Source of the DNA: Amycolatopsis sp. WQ 127309
GTDB taxonomy: Bacteria > Actinomycetota > Actinomycetes > Mycobacteriales > Pseudonocardiaceae
Assembly: GCF_023023025.1 (NCBI RefSeq)
Contig: NZ_CP095481.1
Location: 4,898,001 to 4,962,000 of the forward strand
Length of the DNA: 64,000 bases
Direction: 5' to 3'
Positions 25,613-35,206 of this stretch are shown one piece after another; the stretch's first letter is position 1, and every line of letters begins with the position of its first letter. The notes under the pieces were generated by a model, which did no database searches, was not told the DNA's origin, and worked only from the letters and a program-made list of their open reading frames with translations. The position numbers were made by a program, and so were the translations under genes.

Positions 25613-25636
25613 AAGCAAGTTGCTTAGCCTAGCTAA
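25613..25636 (+). promoter_or_regulatory. Two overlapping dyads before the MFS gene
   Basis: AAGCAA-G-TTGCTT (25613-25625) overlaps TTAGC-CTA-GCTAA (25624-25636) by 2 bp, just before the AAGGGA ribosome site. The A/T content stands out in this GC-rich DNA. Likely an operator of the MarR/TetR kind; no such regulator gene is adjacent. Confidence 0.5.
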
Positions 25637-25647
25637 GGGACTTGCGA

Positions 25648-27435
25648 GTGGAAGGTTTGCACACAGTGGCGAAAAGCCGGACGTATTCGATCGAGGAACT
25701 GGGGCCTCGGTACAAGTGGATCGCGCTGTCCAACACGACGCTGGGCATGCTGATCGCCACGATCAACTCGTCGATCGTGCTCATCGCGCTGCCCGACATC
25801 TTCAAGGGCATCGGGATCAACCCCCTGGAACCCGCCAACACCAGCTACCTGCTGTGGATGATCATGGGCTTCCTCGTGGTCACCGCCGTGCTGGTGGTGA
25901 GCTTCGGGCGGCTCGGCGACATGTACGGCCGTGCCCGGATGTACAACCTGGGCTTCGCCGTCTTCACGGTTTCTTCCGTCATGCTGGCCATCACCTGGTT
26001 CGACGGTGACGCGGCCGCGCTGTGGCTGATCGGCTGGCGGATCGTGCAGGGCGTCGGCGGCGCCTTCCTGATGGCGAACTCCTCGGCGATCCTCACCGAC
26101 GCCTTCCCGGCCAACCAGCGCGGCCTCGCGCTCGGCATGAACGGCGTCGCGGCCATCGCGGGCTCGTTCCTCGGCCTGGTCGTCGGCGGCGTGCTCGCGC
26201 CGATCGACTGGAACCTGATCTTCCTGGTCTCGGTGCCCTTCGGCGTGATCGGCACGATCTGGGCCTACCTCAAGCTGCACGACACCGGCGTCCGCAAGCA
26301 CGCGCGGATGGACTGGTGGGGCAACATCACCTTCGCCGTCGGCCTGATCTCGGTGCTGGTCGGCATCACCTACGGCATCCAGCCCTACGGCACCTCGGCG
26401 ACCGGCTGGGGCAGCCCGATGGTGCTCTCGTGCCTGATCGGCGGCGTCGCGGTGCTGATCGGCTTCGTGGTCATCGAGACCAAGGTCGACAACCCGCTGT
26501 TCCGGCTGTCGCTGTTCAAGATCCGGTCGTTCACCTGGGGCAACATCGCGAACCTGACCGCGTCGCTCGGCCGCGGTGGGCTCCAGTTCATCCTGATCAT
26601 CTGGCTGCAGGGCATCTGGCTCCCGCAGCACGGCTACACGTTCGAGCAGACGCCGTTGTGGGCGGGCATCTACATGCTGCCGATGACGGTCGGGTTCCTG
26701 CTGGCCGCGCCGACGTCGGGCATCCTCGCCGACCGGATCGGCAGCCGCATGCTGGCCTCCACCGGCCTGGCGATCACGGCGCTGACGTTCCTGCTGCTGA
26801 TCATCCTGCCGGTGAACTTCGACTACTGGGCGTTCGCCGCGATCCTGCTGATCAACGGCATCGGCATGGGCATGTTCTCCTCGCCCAACCGCGCCGAGGT
26901 GATGAACAGCCTCCCGGCCGACTCCCGCGGTTCGGGCGCCGGGATGATGACGACGTTCCAGAACGCGGCGATGGTCCTGTCGATCGGCTTCTTCTTCAGC
27001 CTGATCATCTCGGGCCTGTCGAGCAGCCTCCCGTCGACGATGCACGACGGCCTGATCGCCCACGGCGTCCCCGAGGCGGCGGCCACCCAGGTCGCCCACC
27101 TCCCGGCGGTCGCGGTGCTGTTCGCGGCATTCCTGGGCTACAACCCGATCCAGCAGCTCCTGGGCGGCCAGCTCTCGTCGCTGCCGCCGGACCAGGCCCA
27201 GTTCCTCACGGGCCGCAGCTTCTTCCCCAACCTGATCTCGGGCCCGTTCCAGTCGGGCTTGGCGGTGGCGTTCGGTTTCGCCATCGTGGTCTGCCTGATC
27301 GGCGCGGTGGCGTCGTTGCTGACGAAGGACGTGAAGAAGCCGAAGGGCCAGTCGGTGGGCGAGGAACTGGCCGCGGTGGCCGGCGAGTCGGGCACCGGCC
27401 CGAGCGAACTGGTGGCACCGGCCGTCGAGCGCTGA
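25648..27435 (+). CDS. MFS drug exporter, 14-helix DHA2 type
   Basis: 595 residues from GTG 25648, which places AAGGGA 7 bp upstream; TTG 25642 would be too close. INSSIVLIALPDIFKGIG is the DHA2 first-helix motif, with GRLGDMYGRARMY (motif A) and GSFLGLVVGGVLA (motif C). A long loop before the last helices contains NPIQQLLGGQLSSLPPDQ. Probable multidrug or antibiotic exporter controlled through the dyads upstream. Confidence 0.92.
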   Translation: MEGLHTVAKSRTYSIEELGPRYKWIALSNTTLGMLIATINSSIVLIALPDIFKGIGINPLEPANTSYLLWMIMGFLVVTAVLVVSFGRLGDMYGRARMYNLGFAVFTVSSVMLAITWFDGDAAALWLIGWRIVQGVGGAFLMANSSAILTDAFPANQRGLALGMNGVAAIAGSFLGLVVGGVLAPIDWNLIFLVSVPFGVIGTIWAYLKLHDTGVRKHARMDWWGNITFAVGLISVLVGITYGIQPYGTSATGWGSPMVLSCLIGGVAVLIGFVVIETKVDNPLFRLSLFKIRSFTWGNIANLTASLGRGGLQFILIIWLQGIWLPQHGYTFEQTPLWAGIYMLPMTVGFLLAAPTSGILADRIGSRMLASTGLAITALTFLLLIILPVNFDYWAFAAILLINGIGMGMFSSPNRAEVMNSLPADSRGSGAGMMTTFQNAAMVLSIGFFFSLIISGLSSSLPSTMHDGLIAHGVPEAAATQVAHLPAVAVLFAAFLGYNPIQQLLGGQLSSLPPDQAQFLTGRSFFPNLISGPFQSGLAVAFGFAIVVCLIGAVASLLTKDVKKPKGQSVGEELAAVAGESGTGPSELVAPAVER

Positions 27436-27448
27436 CGGTAGGTTCCGG

Positions 27449-27480
27449 AAGCCGGGTACCGCACCTGCGGTACCCGGCTT
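27449..27480. terminator. Hairpin between convergent MFS and acyltransferase genes
   Basis: Perfect 15-bp arms 27449-27463 and 27466-27480 (tight 2-nt centre) ending in CTTTG, 13 bp after the MFS stop. Confidence 0.75.
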
Positions 27481-27576
27481 TGTCGTTGAGGTCGCCGGTC
27501 CTGGCTCGGCCGGCGTCTCCGGTGCCGCGAACGTCGACCGAGGAGGACGCTGCGGATCCGGAACGATTCTGCTGAC

Positions 27577-28677
27577 TCAGGCCACGGCCATGGCGGGCTC
27601 CGCAACCTCGGCCACCGGCGCGGCTTCGGCCTTCTTCGCCCGGCGGCGCGCGATGATCCGGCGCCCGACGTCGATCATCGGGACCTCCACCCAGCGGTAG
27701 AGCAGGTCGGCGGCCAGCAGCCCGACGATCGTCACGGCGACCGCGGTGAGCGTCCGGTGCGGCGCGAACTGGGGGATCGCACCCGCGAGCGCCACGGCGA
27801 CGACGCCCTGCATGAGGTACAGCGAGTAGGACCGCTCGCCGATGAACCGCAGCGGTGCGAGCGACAGCACCCAGGCCAGCGGGCCGCCGGCGACCAGCGA
27901 CGGCACGAGCAGCGCGGCGAGCAGGACGTAGAGGGTGCCGGTGATCGACCCGCCGTCGTCGTGCAGCAACGCGGTGATCTCGCCGAACATGGTCTGGACC
28001 GCGATCAGCGCGGCGGCGACCACGAGCCCGACGACCGGGTGGGTGAAGAACCGCAGGGCGGCGAAGCCCTTGCGGTGGTGCAGCACGATCGCCAGCGTGC
28101 AGCCGATGAGGATCGGCGAGTACGCGCCCGCGTAGGGCATGAAGGGGATCAGCGCGAGCATGACCGCCACGAGGCCCAGCGAGAGGCTCAGGCGCTTCGC
28201 GAAGCCGAGCGCGGCGACGCCGAAGGCGAGCAGTGGCCACACCAGGTAGAACTTCTGCTCCACGCCGAGCGTCCAGGCCTGGCCGAACATGGTCATCTGG
28301 TGGTACTCGCCGACGAACGCGACGTTCCACGGCAGCGCCGCCACGATGCCGCTGTGCCGCAGGCCGAGGCCGCGGAAGTACGCGAAGACGACGACCACGC
28401 CGATGACGACGTAGTAGACGGGCAGGATGCGGAACGCGCGGCGGATGTAGAACTCCGCCAGCGACACCCGGCCGGCGCGGTCCTCTTCGCGCAGTGCCAG
28501 GGTGGTGATCAGGAAGCCGGAGAGCACGAAGAACAGGTGCACCCCGATCCAGCCGTTGGCCCGCACCCACCCGGGTCCGCCGTAGTGGAAGACGACCACG
28601 AGCACGGCGGCGATGGCGCGCACGCCGTCGAGGGCGCCGAATCTTCGGGTGGCCAGGTACTCGTCGTGCGTCATCAT
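27577..28677 (-). CDS. Acyltransferase 3 family membrane protein
   Basis: 366 residues from ATG 28677; the purine-rich GGGGGGA lies 7 bp upstream. FGALDGVRAIAAVLVVVFHY, HLFFVLSGFLITTL and RRAFRILPVYYVV are the OafA/acyltransferase-3 signature, with ten or so helices and ERSYSLYLMQG near the end. It acylates an exported sugar, peptidoglycan or small molecule; the target is unknown. Confidence 0.9.
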   Translation of the reverse strand: MMTHDEYLATRRFGALDGVRAIAAVLVVVFHYGGPGWVRANGWIGVHLFFVLSGFLITTLALREEDRAGRVSLAEFYIRRAFRILPVYYVVIGVVVVFAYFRGLGLRHSGIVAALPWNVAFVGEYHQMTMFGQAWTLGVEQKFYLVWPLLAFGVAALGFAKRLSLSLGLVAVMLALIPFMPYAGAYSPILIGCTLAIVLHHRKGFAALRFFTHPVVGLVVAAALIAVQTMFGEITALLHDDGGSITGTLYVLLAALLVPSLVAGGPLAWVLSLAPLRFIGERSYSLYLMQGVVAVALAGAIPQFAPHRTLTAVAVTIVGLLAADLLYRWVEVPMIDVGRRIIARRRAKKAEAAPVAEVAEPAMAVA

Positions 28678-28833
28678 CACGTGATCCCCCCACGCAGCGC
28701 AGCCCACTGAACTCGCACAATGTAATTGGACGAAGCTGGCATTCACTCGTCAGGGTGACATTTGGGCGGTAAACCGGTCGAGTTGGCCGCCGACAGCCCG
28801 ATAGCGCGCGGGATCGTGACGGGGGAGACCGCA

Positions 28834-29721
28834 GTGTTCACTATTTCGGTGCCGGACGGCGGTGGCCATGACACGTTCTTCGCGGCCGTCCGCGCGGCGC
28901 TCCCGCTCGACCCACCGGTGCCGGGCTCGCGCAGCTGGGACGCGCTGTCGAGGTCGCTCTACGCGGGCCTTCGCGGGCTGGGCGCCGCCCGCGTGGAAAT
29001 CCGCTGGCCGGACGCGGAGCGGTTCGCCGCCCGGTACCCGGAGGACTCCGTGCCGGCGAGGGCCGTGCTGGAGTTCGTCGCGGCGAGCCTTGCCGCGGAC
29101 GACCACCCGGTGGAGCTGCGCACGGTCTTCGGCGCCGTAGCCGCCCCGCCGTCGCGGTTCGCCGGGCGGGTCGAGCGTGACCTGCGTGCCGCGGGCTGGC
29201 TCCCGGGCCGGCAGGTCGACACCGCGGGCTGGCGGGAGCAGCTGGAAGCGAGCGGCGAGGTTCGCATGCACGAGGCGGCCGAGCGGTTCCTCGGTGAGTT
29301 CGGCGGCTTGAAGGTCGACATCTCCGGACCGGGGATCTCCGTCGCCCGGGTTCCGTTCGAGTTCAACCCCGGTGACCTCGACGGCGAAGAGGGCCGGTTC
29401 GCCGACTGGGGCGCGGCCTTCGGGATCTCCCTGTTCCCGCTCGGCGAGCTGGACCGAGGCCGGACCTTCCTCGGCATTTCCGAGATTGGCGAGGTCGTCC
29501 TGGTGGAGACGTGGGTGGCGAGCTTCGGAGTAGGCGACACGGCGCTGGAGAACCTGATCCTGGGCGTCCGCCCGGTGCCGAGACCCGTCGCGATGGTGGT
29601 GGACCGTGACGTGGTCCAGATCCAGAGTCTCCCCGCGCGGCCGCGGCCGAAGCCACCCGCTTTCGGCGTCCGTGACGGTGAACCGCGTCGGCCCTACGGC
29701 TTTGCGCCCAACCCGTGGTGA
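28834..29721 (+). CDS. Barstar-like / SUKH-3 fusion, polymorphic-toxin immunity protein
   Basis: 295 residues from GTG 28834, which has GGGGGAG 6-7 bp upstream. Residues ~1-95 (DTFFAAVRAALPLDPPVPG, WDALSRSLYAGLRGLG, RVEIRWPDAERF) look like the barstar ribonuclease-inhibitor fold. Residues ~125-250 (AAGWLPGRQVDTAGWREQLE, EAAERFLGEFGGLKVDISGP, GISLFPLGELDRGRTFLGI) are SUKH-3. Both are immunity domains against secreted toxins, so this protein may neutralise two toxin types. No toxin gene is visible nearby. Confidence 0.75.
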   Translation: MFTISVPDGGGHDTFFAAVRAALPLDPPVPGSRSWDALSRSLYAGLRGLGAARVEIRWPDAERFAARYPEDSVPARAVLEFVAASLAADDHPVELRTVFGAVAAPPSRFAGRVERDLRAAGWLPGRQVDTAGWREQLEASGEVRMHEAAERFLGEFGGLKVDISGPGISVARVPFEFNPGDLDGEEGRFADWGAAFGISLFPLGELDRGRTFLGISEIGEVVLVETWVASFGVGDTALENLILGVRPVPRPVAMVVDRDVVQIQSLPARPRPKPPAFGVRDGEPRRPYGFAPNPW

Positions 29722-29760
29722 CCGCGCAGGGACACGAAAGCCCCGGCGTCTGGGTCGCGA

Positions 29761-30135
29761 GTGTGTCCGCGCCGGCCCGGGAACTCGTCCGCGGACCTCC
29801 CGCGGGAACTGCTTGACCTCTACGGGGTGATCGACGAGGTCTCGCTCCCCGACGTGGGGGACGGCTACTTCGTCCACGCCGCGGAGTCGGTTCTGGTCGA
29901 GCACGGTGATGAGCGGCCGACGCGGGTGACCGGATCCGTGACGGACGAGATCGTTGTCTTCGCGTCCGACGGCGGGGTGCCCTCTTCGCGTTGAGCAGGA
30001 GCGGGCGTGGGGTCTACCGCATGACCGGCGGGCGTTCGCAGCGCGCAGCCAGTCCTATGTGGACGGCGAAGTCTCGGTTGTGGCCCCGGACATCCTGCGG
30101 TTCCTGGACTTCGTGCGCGAAGAACTGCGCACGGC
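29761..30135 (+). pseudogene. SMI1/KNR4 (SUKH) immunity gene remnant, two frameshifts
   Basis: Three frames are needed to read one SUKH-like protein: LPRELLDLYGVIDEVSLPD to EIVVFASDGG (frame of 29761), then GALFALSRSGRGVYRMTGG (frame of 29991), then SYVDGEVSVVAPDILRFLDF (frame of 29954). No intact start-to-stop frame exists and the 3' end runs into the convergent cyclophilin gene. It follows the barstar/SUKH-3 gene, so it is probably a decayed second immunity gene. Confidence 0.7.
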
Positions 30136-30139
30136 TGAC

Positions 30140-30802
30140 CTACCGGCCGAGCGTGGCCCGCTGGATCTTCACCGGTTTCGCCGGTGCCCCGTCCAGCGGC
30201 CCGTTCGGATCGGTCGGGATGATCCCGTCCGCCACCATGTGATCAATGGCGGACATCCCTCGCACCACGGTCCCCAGCACCGAGTAGTTCGCCGGGATGT
30301 TCGCGAACGAATGCACGATGAAGAACTCCGACCCGTTCGTCCCCGGGCCCTGGTTCCCCATGGCGATCGTCCCGCGAGGGTACGTCTCCGTGCCCGACAC
30401 CTCGTCCGGGAACTTGTACCCCGGCCCGCCCTTCTCGACCTCGTAGATGTCTCCGCACTGGAGCACACCCAACCGGGAAGAGTTCGACAGGCGCCAGCAC
30501 TGGGAGTGGTCGTAGAACCGCTGCAAGACCAGGGAAGCCATGTTGTGCACCGCGCACGGCGCCGCCCCCGCGCGGTTCAGCCGGACCGTCACCGGCCCGT
30601 AGTTGAACCGGAACGTCACATCGACGGTCCCGCGCGTCAACGCAAAGGGCAGCGGACGCACCACGGGACGAGCCGCCGGGTTGTCAGGGGTCGGTGTGAA
30701 CGTGCACCGGACCACCGGGGCGGACGCGGCGGAAGCCGGAACGGCGGGCACCACGAGGGCACCCAGGACACCGACGAGAGCCAAACCCCAGCGCAGCTTC
30801 AT
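30140..30802 (-). CDS. Secreted cyclophilin-type peptidyl-prolyl isomerase
   Basis: 220 residues, ATG start. Signal peptide KLRWGLALVGVLGALVVPAVPASA, then a cyclophilin domain: VTFRFNYGPVTVRLN, HNMASLVLQRFYDHSQC, GTIAMGNQGPGTNGSEFFIVHS and YSVLGTVVRGM. The usual FHR at the catalytic Arg position is altered (FYDHSQ), so isomerase strength is uncertain. Probably acts outside the membrane in folding secreted proteins. Confidence 0.85.
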   Translation of the reverse strand: MKLRWGLALVGVLGALVVPAVPASAASAPVVRCTFTPTPDNPAARPVVRPLPFALTRGTVDVTFRFNYGPVTVRLNRAGAAPCAVHNMASLVLQRFYDHSQCWRLSNSSRLGVLQCGDIYEVEKGGPGYKFPDEVSGTETYPRGTIAMGNQGPGTNGSEFFIVHSFANIPANYSVLGTVVRGMSAIDHMVADGIIPTDPNGPLDGAPAKPVKIQRATLGR

Positions 30803-30828
30803 GAGCCGGGAGGTTAGCGGGTCACCAA

Positions 30829-31083
30829 CTACTTGCGCCAGGCCGTGCGGCGCTTGCGGATGTCGAGGACCAGCAGCAGGACGAGGAACGCCGCCAGGCC
30901 GACCAGCCAGACGTTCTCGGTGTTGTTCTCGTGGTTGCCCTTGATCATCACGAGCAGGATGACCGCGCTGACCCAGCCGGCGATCCGGGTGCCCTTCGGG
31001 AAGGAGCCGTGCCAGCCCCAGGCCGCGGACGGCTCGTCGCGGGGGTCGACCTCGGGCCGCTTCTCGACCGCCTTGCCTGCCAC
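30829..31083 (-). CDS. DUF2631 small membrane protein
   Basis: 84 residues from GTG 31083, with GAGGGA ~7 bp upstream. VDPRDEPSAAWGWHGSFPKG followed by two helices (TRIAGWVSAVILLVMIKGN, VWLVGLAAFLVLLLVLDIRK). DUF2631 is commonly encoded next to dxr in actinobacteria, as here (divergent, 95 bp). Function unknown. Confidence 0.8.
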   Translation of the reverse strand: MAGKAVEKRPEVDPRDEPSAAWGWHGSFPKGTRIAGWVSAVILLVMIKGNHENNTENVWLVGLAAFLVLLLVLDIRKRRTAWRK

Positions 31084-31178
31084 GATGAACTCCCTCAAGA
31101 CCCATGAACCACGTACCCCGCGATGATCCCACACCTCCGCGTGCGCCGCGGAGACGGCCCGCGCGACAATGGCCCGCG

Positions 31179-32381
31179 ATGACTACCTCGCGAAGCGTCC
31201 TCGTGCTCGGCTCGACCGGGTCCATCGGAGTGCAGGCCCTCGACGTCGCGGCGCGCAACCCGCACCTGTTCCGGGTGGCCGGGATCGCCGCGGGCGGCGC
31301 CGATCCCGCGGCCCTCGCCGCGCAGGCGCTCGCGCACGGCGTCGAGGCCGTCGCCGTGACCAAGGCCACGGCCGCCGAAGACCTGCAGCTCGCGCTGTAC
31401 GCCGAAGCGCAGAAGCGCGGCTACTCCCGGGGTGACTTCAAGCTCCCGCGGCTCTTCGCCGGCTCCGACGCCGTCACCGAGCTGATCGACGCCGTCCGCG
31501 TCGACACCGTCCTCAACGCGCTGCCCGGCTCGCGTGGCCTCGAACCGACCCTCAAAGCGCTCGCCACCGGCGCCACCCTCGCGCTGGCCAACAAGGAGTC
31601 GCTCATCGCCGGCGGGCCGCTGGTGCTCGCGGCGGCCAAGCCCGGGCAGCTCGTGCCGGTCGACTCCGAGCACTCCGCGATCGCGCAGGCGCTGCGCGCG
31701 GGGCACCAGAGCGAGGTCGCGCGGCTCGTGCTCACCGCGTCCGGGGGGCCGTTCCGCGGCCGCAAGCGGGCCGATCTCGCCGACGTCACCGTCGAGCAGG
31801 CGATGGCTCACCCGACCTGGTCGATGGGCCCGCTGATCACCATCAACTCGGCCACCCTGGTCAACAAGGGCCTCGAACTGATCGAAGCCGCGCTGCTGTT
31901 CGACGTCCCGCCGGAGAAGATCGACGTCACCGTGCACCCGCAGTCGATCGTGCACTCGATGGTGACCTTCACCGACGGCTCGACGATCGCCCAGGCCAGC
32001 CCGCCCGACATGCGGCTGCCGATCGCGCTCGCGCTGCACTGGCCCGACCGGGTGCCCGACGCCGCCGCCGCGTGCGCCTGGGACACGGCCGCGACCTGGA
32101 CGTTCGAGCCGCTGGACGACGAGGCCTTCCCGGCCGTCGAGCTGGCCCGCCACTGCGGCACCGCAGGCGGCTGCCTGCCCGCCGTCTACAACGCCGCGAA
32201 CGAGGAGCTCGTCGCCGCCTTCCTGGCGCAGAACACCCGCTTCACGTCGATAGTGGACACTGTTTCCGAGGTGGTGGGAGCCGCCGACGAATGGCGTCGC
32301 GAACCTCGCGACGTCGAGGACGTTCTCGCGGCCGAGCGCTGGGCTCGCGCCCGGGCCGGTTCGATCATCGAGGGGAAGTAG
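31179..32381 (+). CDS. dxr: 1-deoxy-D-xylulose-5-phosphate reductoisomerase
   Basis: 400 residues, ATG start. Converts DXP to MEP with NADPH in the non-mevalonate isoprenoid pathway. NADPH motif GSTGSIG at 11-17, [10 protein letters not shown], metal site [25 protein letters not shown] and NKGLELIEA are all present. It is the first gene of the conserved dxr-rip1-ispG run; the next start is 3 bp away. Confidence 0.98.
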   Translation: MTTSRSVLVLGSTGSIGVQALDVAARNPHLFRVAGIAAGGADPAALAAQALAHGVEAVAVTKATAAEDLQLALYAEAQKRGYSRGDFKLPRLFAGSDAVTELIDAVRVDTVLNALPGSRGLEPTLKALATGATLALANKESLIAGGPLVLAAAKPGQLVPVDSEHSAIAQALRAGHQSEVARLVLTASGGPFRGRKRADLADVTVEQAMAHPTWSMGPLITINSATLVNKGLELIEAALLFDVPPEKIDVTVHPQSIVHSMVTFTDGSTIAQASPPDMRLPIALALHWPDRVPDAAAACAWDTAATWTFEPLDDEAFPAVELARHCGTAGGCLPAVYNAANEELVAAFLAQNTRFTSIVDTVSEVVGAADEWRREPRDVEDVLAAERWARARAGSIIEGK

Positions 32382-32384
32382 CGG

Positions 32385-33599
32385 GTGCTCGCCTACATCA
32401 TCGGTGTGGTGCTCTTCGCGCTGGGGATCTGCATCTCCGTCGCACTGCACGAAGCCGGTCACATGGTCACCGCGAAGGCCTTCGGCATGAAGGTCCGCCG
32501 GTACTTCGTGGGCTTCGGGCCCACGGTGTTCTCCTGGCGTCGCGGGGAGACCGAATACGGCCTGAAGTGGATCCCGCTCGGCGGGTTCTGCGACATCGCG
32601 GGCATGACGGCGCTCGACGAGGTCACGCCGGACGAGGCGCCGCGCGCGATGTGGCGGTTCAAGACCTGGAAGCGCACCGTCGTGATGTGCGCCGGGTCGA
32701 TCACGCACTTCATCCTCGGCTTCGTGGTGCTCTACCTGATGGCCGTCACGATGGGGCTGCCGAACCTGACCGCCGCCGACCCGTCGCCGGTGCTGGCCTC
32801 GACGTCCTGCGCGCGGTCGGCGACGACCGAGGAGCAGGCCAAGGACACCACCTGCCCGCCGGGTGCGCTGCGCCCGGCGCAGGCGGCCGGGCTGCTGGCC
32901 GGCGACAAGATCCTCTCGGTCGGCGGCAAGCCGGTCGCGAGCTGGACGGAGATGCTCGCGGCGGTGCAGGCCACCAGCGGCCCGACCGAGTTCGACGTCG
33001 TCCGCAACGGGCAGAACCTGGCGCTCGTGGTCGACGTGCCGAAGGTGCAGCGGTGGAGCAGCGCGGGCGTCCGCGAGGTCGGCATGATCGGCGCGTCGCC
33101 GGTGACGCCCGCGATCACCACGCAGTACGGCCCGGTCGCCGCGGTGGGCGCCACGTTCGGCTTCACCGGCACGATGTTCGCCGAGACGGCGCAGCGGCTC
33201 GTCCAGTTCCCCGAGCGCATCCCCGCCGTGGTCTCCGCGATCTTCGGCGGTGAACGCGACCCGAACACCCCGGTGAGCGTCGTCGGCGCGAGCCGGATCG
33301 GCGGTGAGGCCGTCGAGCAGGGCATCTGGGTGCTGTTCTTCTTCCTGCTGGCCAGCCTCAACTTCTTCATCGGCGTGTTCAACCTGCTGCCGCTGCTCCC
33401 GCTGGACGGCGGGCACATCGCGGTGGTCTGGTACGAGCGGATCCGCGACTGGATCCGCGGCCTGCGGGGCAAGGCCGCGGGCGGTCCGGTGGACTACACG
33501 AAGCTGTCCGGGCTCACGATGGTCCTGGTCCTCATCGGCGGCGCGGTGACGCTACTCACGGTGACGGCCGACATCGTCAATCCGATTCGCTTGCAGTAA
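32385..33599 (+). CDS. rip1: Site-2 intramembrane metalloprotease (RseP/Rip1, M50)
   Basis: 404 residues, GTG start 3 bp after dxr. Zinc motif H22-EAGH-26 in the first helix, GFGPTVFSWRRGETEYGLKWIPLGG, a PDZ domain (~165-235; AAGLLAGDKILSVGG) and the LDGGH ligand motif in the third helix (NLLPLLPLDGGHI). It cleaves anti-sigma factors and other membrane proteins; Rip1 in M. tuberculosis holds the same position. A hairpin follows. Confidence 0.95.
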   Translation: MLAYIIGVVLFALGICISVALHEAGHMVTAKAFGMKVRRYFVGFGPTVFSWRRGETEYGLKWIPLGGFCDIAGMTALDEVTPDEAPRAMWRFKTWKRTVVMCAGSITHFILGFVVLYLMAVTMGLPNLTAADPSPVLASTSCARSATTEEQAKDTTCPPGALRPAQAAGLLAGDKILSVGGKPVASWTEMLAAVQATSGPTEFDVVRNGQNLALVVDVPKVQRWSSAGVREVGMIGASPVTPAITTQYGPVAAVGATFGFTGTMFAETAQRLVQFPERIPAVVSAIFGGERDPNTPVSVVGASRIGGEAVEQGIWVLFFFLLASLNFFIGVFNLLPLLPLDGGHIAVVWYERIRDWIRGLRGKAAGGPVDYTKLSGLTMVLVLIGGAVTLLTVTADIVNPIRLQ

Positions 33600-33600
33600 C

Positions 33601-33640
33601 GCCACGCCACGGAGGGGTCGCGGCTCCTCCGTGGCGTGGC
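33601..33640 (+). terminator. Hairpin between rip1 and ispG
   Basis: Perfect 15-bp arms 33601-33615 and 33626-33640 with a 10-nt loop, right after the rip1 stop. It may reduce read-through into ispG, which would then rely on a promoter in 33641-33717. Confidence 0.65.
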
Positions 33641-33717
33641 ACACACGCCGTAATGCTGCTCACCGTGACGGTTGACATGGTGCGGGTGGCCCACTCGGGG
33701 TAGGTACGCTGAAGACC

Positions 33718-34869
33718 GTGACCGTCGCACTCGGTATGCCCGCCCTGCCCCCGCCCGTCCTCTCCGAGCGCCGCAAGACCCGCCAGCTCCAGGTGGGCTC
33801 GGTCGGTGTGGGGAGCGACTTCCCGATCTCCGTCCAGTCGATGACGACGACACTCACCTCCGACGTCAACGCGACCCTGCAGCAGATCGCCGAGCTGACC
33901 GCCGCGGGCTGCGACATCGTCCGCGTCGCCTGCCCGTCGGCCGACGACGCCGAGGCGCTGCCCGCGATCGCGCGCAAGTCGCAGATCCCGGTGATCGCCG
34001 ACATCCACTTCCAGCCGAAGTACGTCTTCGCCGCGATCGAGGCCGGCTGCGCCGCGGTGCGCGTGAACCCGGGCAACATCCGGAAGTTCGACGACCAGGT
34101 CAAGGAGATCGCGCAGGCCGCGAAGGACCACGGCACGCCGATCCGGATCGGCGTCAACGCCGGCTCGCTCGACAAGCGGATCATGGACAAGTACGGCAAG
34201 GCGACGCCGGAAGCGCTGGCCGAGTCGGCGCTGTGGGAGGCGTCGCTGTTCGCCGAGCACGACTTCCACGACATCAAGATCTCGGTCAAGCACAACGACC
34301 CGGTCGTCATGGTGCGCGCCTACGAGCTACTCGCCGAGCAGTGCGACTACCCGCTGCACCTCGGCGTCACCGAGGCCGGCCCGGCGTTCCAGGGCACCAT
34401 CAAGTCGGCCGTCGCGTTCGGCGCGCTGCTGCGGCAGGGGATCGGCGACACGATCCGCGTCTCGTTGTCCGCGCCGCCGGTCGAAGAGGTCAAGGTCGGC
34501 ATCCAGATCCTGCAGTCGCTGAACCTCAAGCAGCGCAAGCTGGAGATCGTGTCGTGCCCGTCGTGCGGGCGCGCGCAGGTCGACGTCTACACGCTCGCCG
34601 AGCAGGTCACGGCCGGGCTCGAGGGCATGGAGATCCCGCTGCGGGTGGCCGTCATGGGCTGCGTCGTCAACGGCCCGGGGGAGGCCCGCGAGGCCGACCT
34701 GGGCGTCGCGTCGGGCAACGGCAAGGGCCAGATCTTCGTCAAGGGCGAGGTCATCAAGACCGTGCCGGAGCACGCGATCGTCGAGACACTGATCGAGGAG
34801 GCCATGCGCATCGCCGAAGAGGCGGGCGAAGGCCTCGGCGAGGGTGCCCCGGTCGTCACCGCCGGCTGA
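33718..34869 (+). CDS. ispG: 4-hydroxy-3-methylbut-2-enyl-diphosphate synthase
   Basis: 383 residues, GTG start. Reduces MEcPP to HMBPP, step two downstream of dxr in the MEP pathway. TIM-barrel part with [14 protein letters not shown] and RVNPGNI, and the 4Fe-4S domain with Cys280 and Cys283 (SCPSCGR) and Cys315 ([10 protein letters not shown]). Same gene order as mycobacterial gcpE. Confidence 0.98.
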   Translation: MTVALGMPALPPPVLSERRKTRQLQVGSVGVGSDFPISVQSMTTTLTSDVNATLQQIAELTAAGCDIVRVACPSADDAEALPAIARKSQIPVIADIHFQPKYVFAAIEAGCAAVRVNPGNIRKFDDQVKEIAQAAKDHGTPIRIGVNAGSLDKRIMDKYGKATPEALAESALWEASLFAEHDFHDIKISVKHNDPVVMVRAYELLAEQCDYPLHLGVTEAGPAFQGTIKSAVAFGALLRQGIGDTIRVSLSAPPVEEVKVGIQILQSLNLKQRKLEIVSCPSCGRAQVDVYTLAEQVTAGLEGMEIPLRVAVMGCVVNGPGEAREADLGVASGNGKGQIFVKGEVIKTVPEHAIVETLIEEAMRIAEEAGEGLGEGAPVVTAG

Positions 34870-34875
34870 GGGCTC

Positions 34876-35130
34876 TCACCCCTGCAAGTGGTGCTGGGCG
34901 GCGTCGCGTATTTGCAGGCGGACGTTCTCCAGCGCCGCCGCGACCTCGTCGATCTGCTGGGACGCCAGCTGGATGGAGCCCTGGATCGCAGTCGCGGTCG
35001 ACGTCTCCCCGAGCAGGCCCATGACCTGGGCCTGCAGGTCTTCGAGGTCGCTCTTCGTCGCGAGCGCGATGCCGGTGGGCACCTGGTCGGCGAGCAGTTC
35101 CAGCTGCTGCGCCTGCTCTTGGATCGTCAT
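34876..35130 (-). CDS. Small helical protein, unknown
   Basis: 84 residues from ATG 35130, with AAGGAA 7 bp upstream. No Cys or Trp and no membrane segment; heptad-like hydrophobics (LELLADQV, LEDLQAQVMGLL, IDEVAAALENVRLQI) suggest two or three coiled-coil helices. Convergent with ispG at 6 bp. Not recognised. Confidence 0.6.
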   Translation of the reverse strand: MTIQEQAQQLELLADQVPTGIALATKSDLEDLQAQVMGLLGETSTATAIQGSIQLASQQIDEVAAALENVRLQIRDAAQHHLQG

Positions 35131-35184
35131 CGGTGGTTCCTTCCGCGGTGGGGGACGCACCTCCGTGTTAGCAGAAACCGGAAC

Positions 35185-35206
35185 TGTCGGTGGTGACGTT
35201 TACGCT
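35185..35206 (+). promoter_or_regulatory. PafBC/RecA-NDp-type DNA-damage promoter for the AraC gene
   Basis: TGTCGGTG (35185-35192), exactly 8 nt, TACGCT (35201-35206). The first GTG after it is at 35214, consistent with a leaderless transcript. It matches the orphan site at 9987 over GAACTGTCGGTGGT. Confidence 0.6.

Noticed and set aside
29954..30817. Plus-strand open frame running through the SUKH remnant into the cyclophilin region
   Set aside because: Only its first ~60 codons resemble SUKH; the rest is antisense to the cyclophilin gene.
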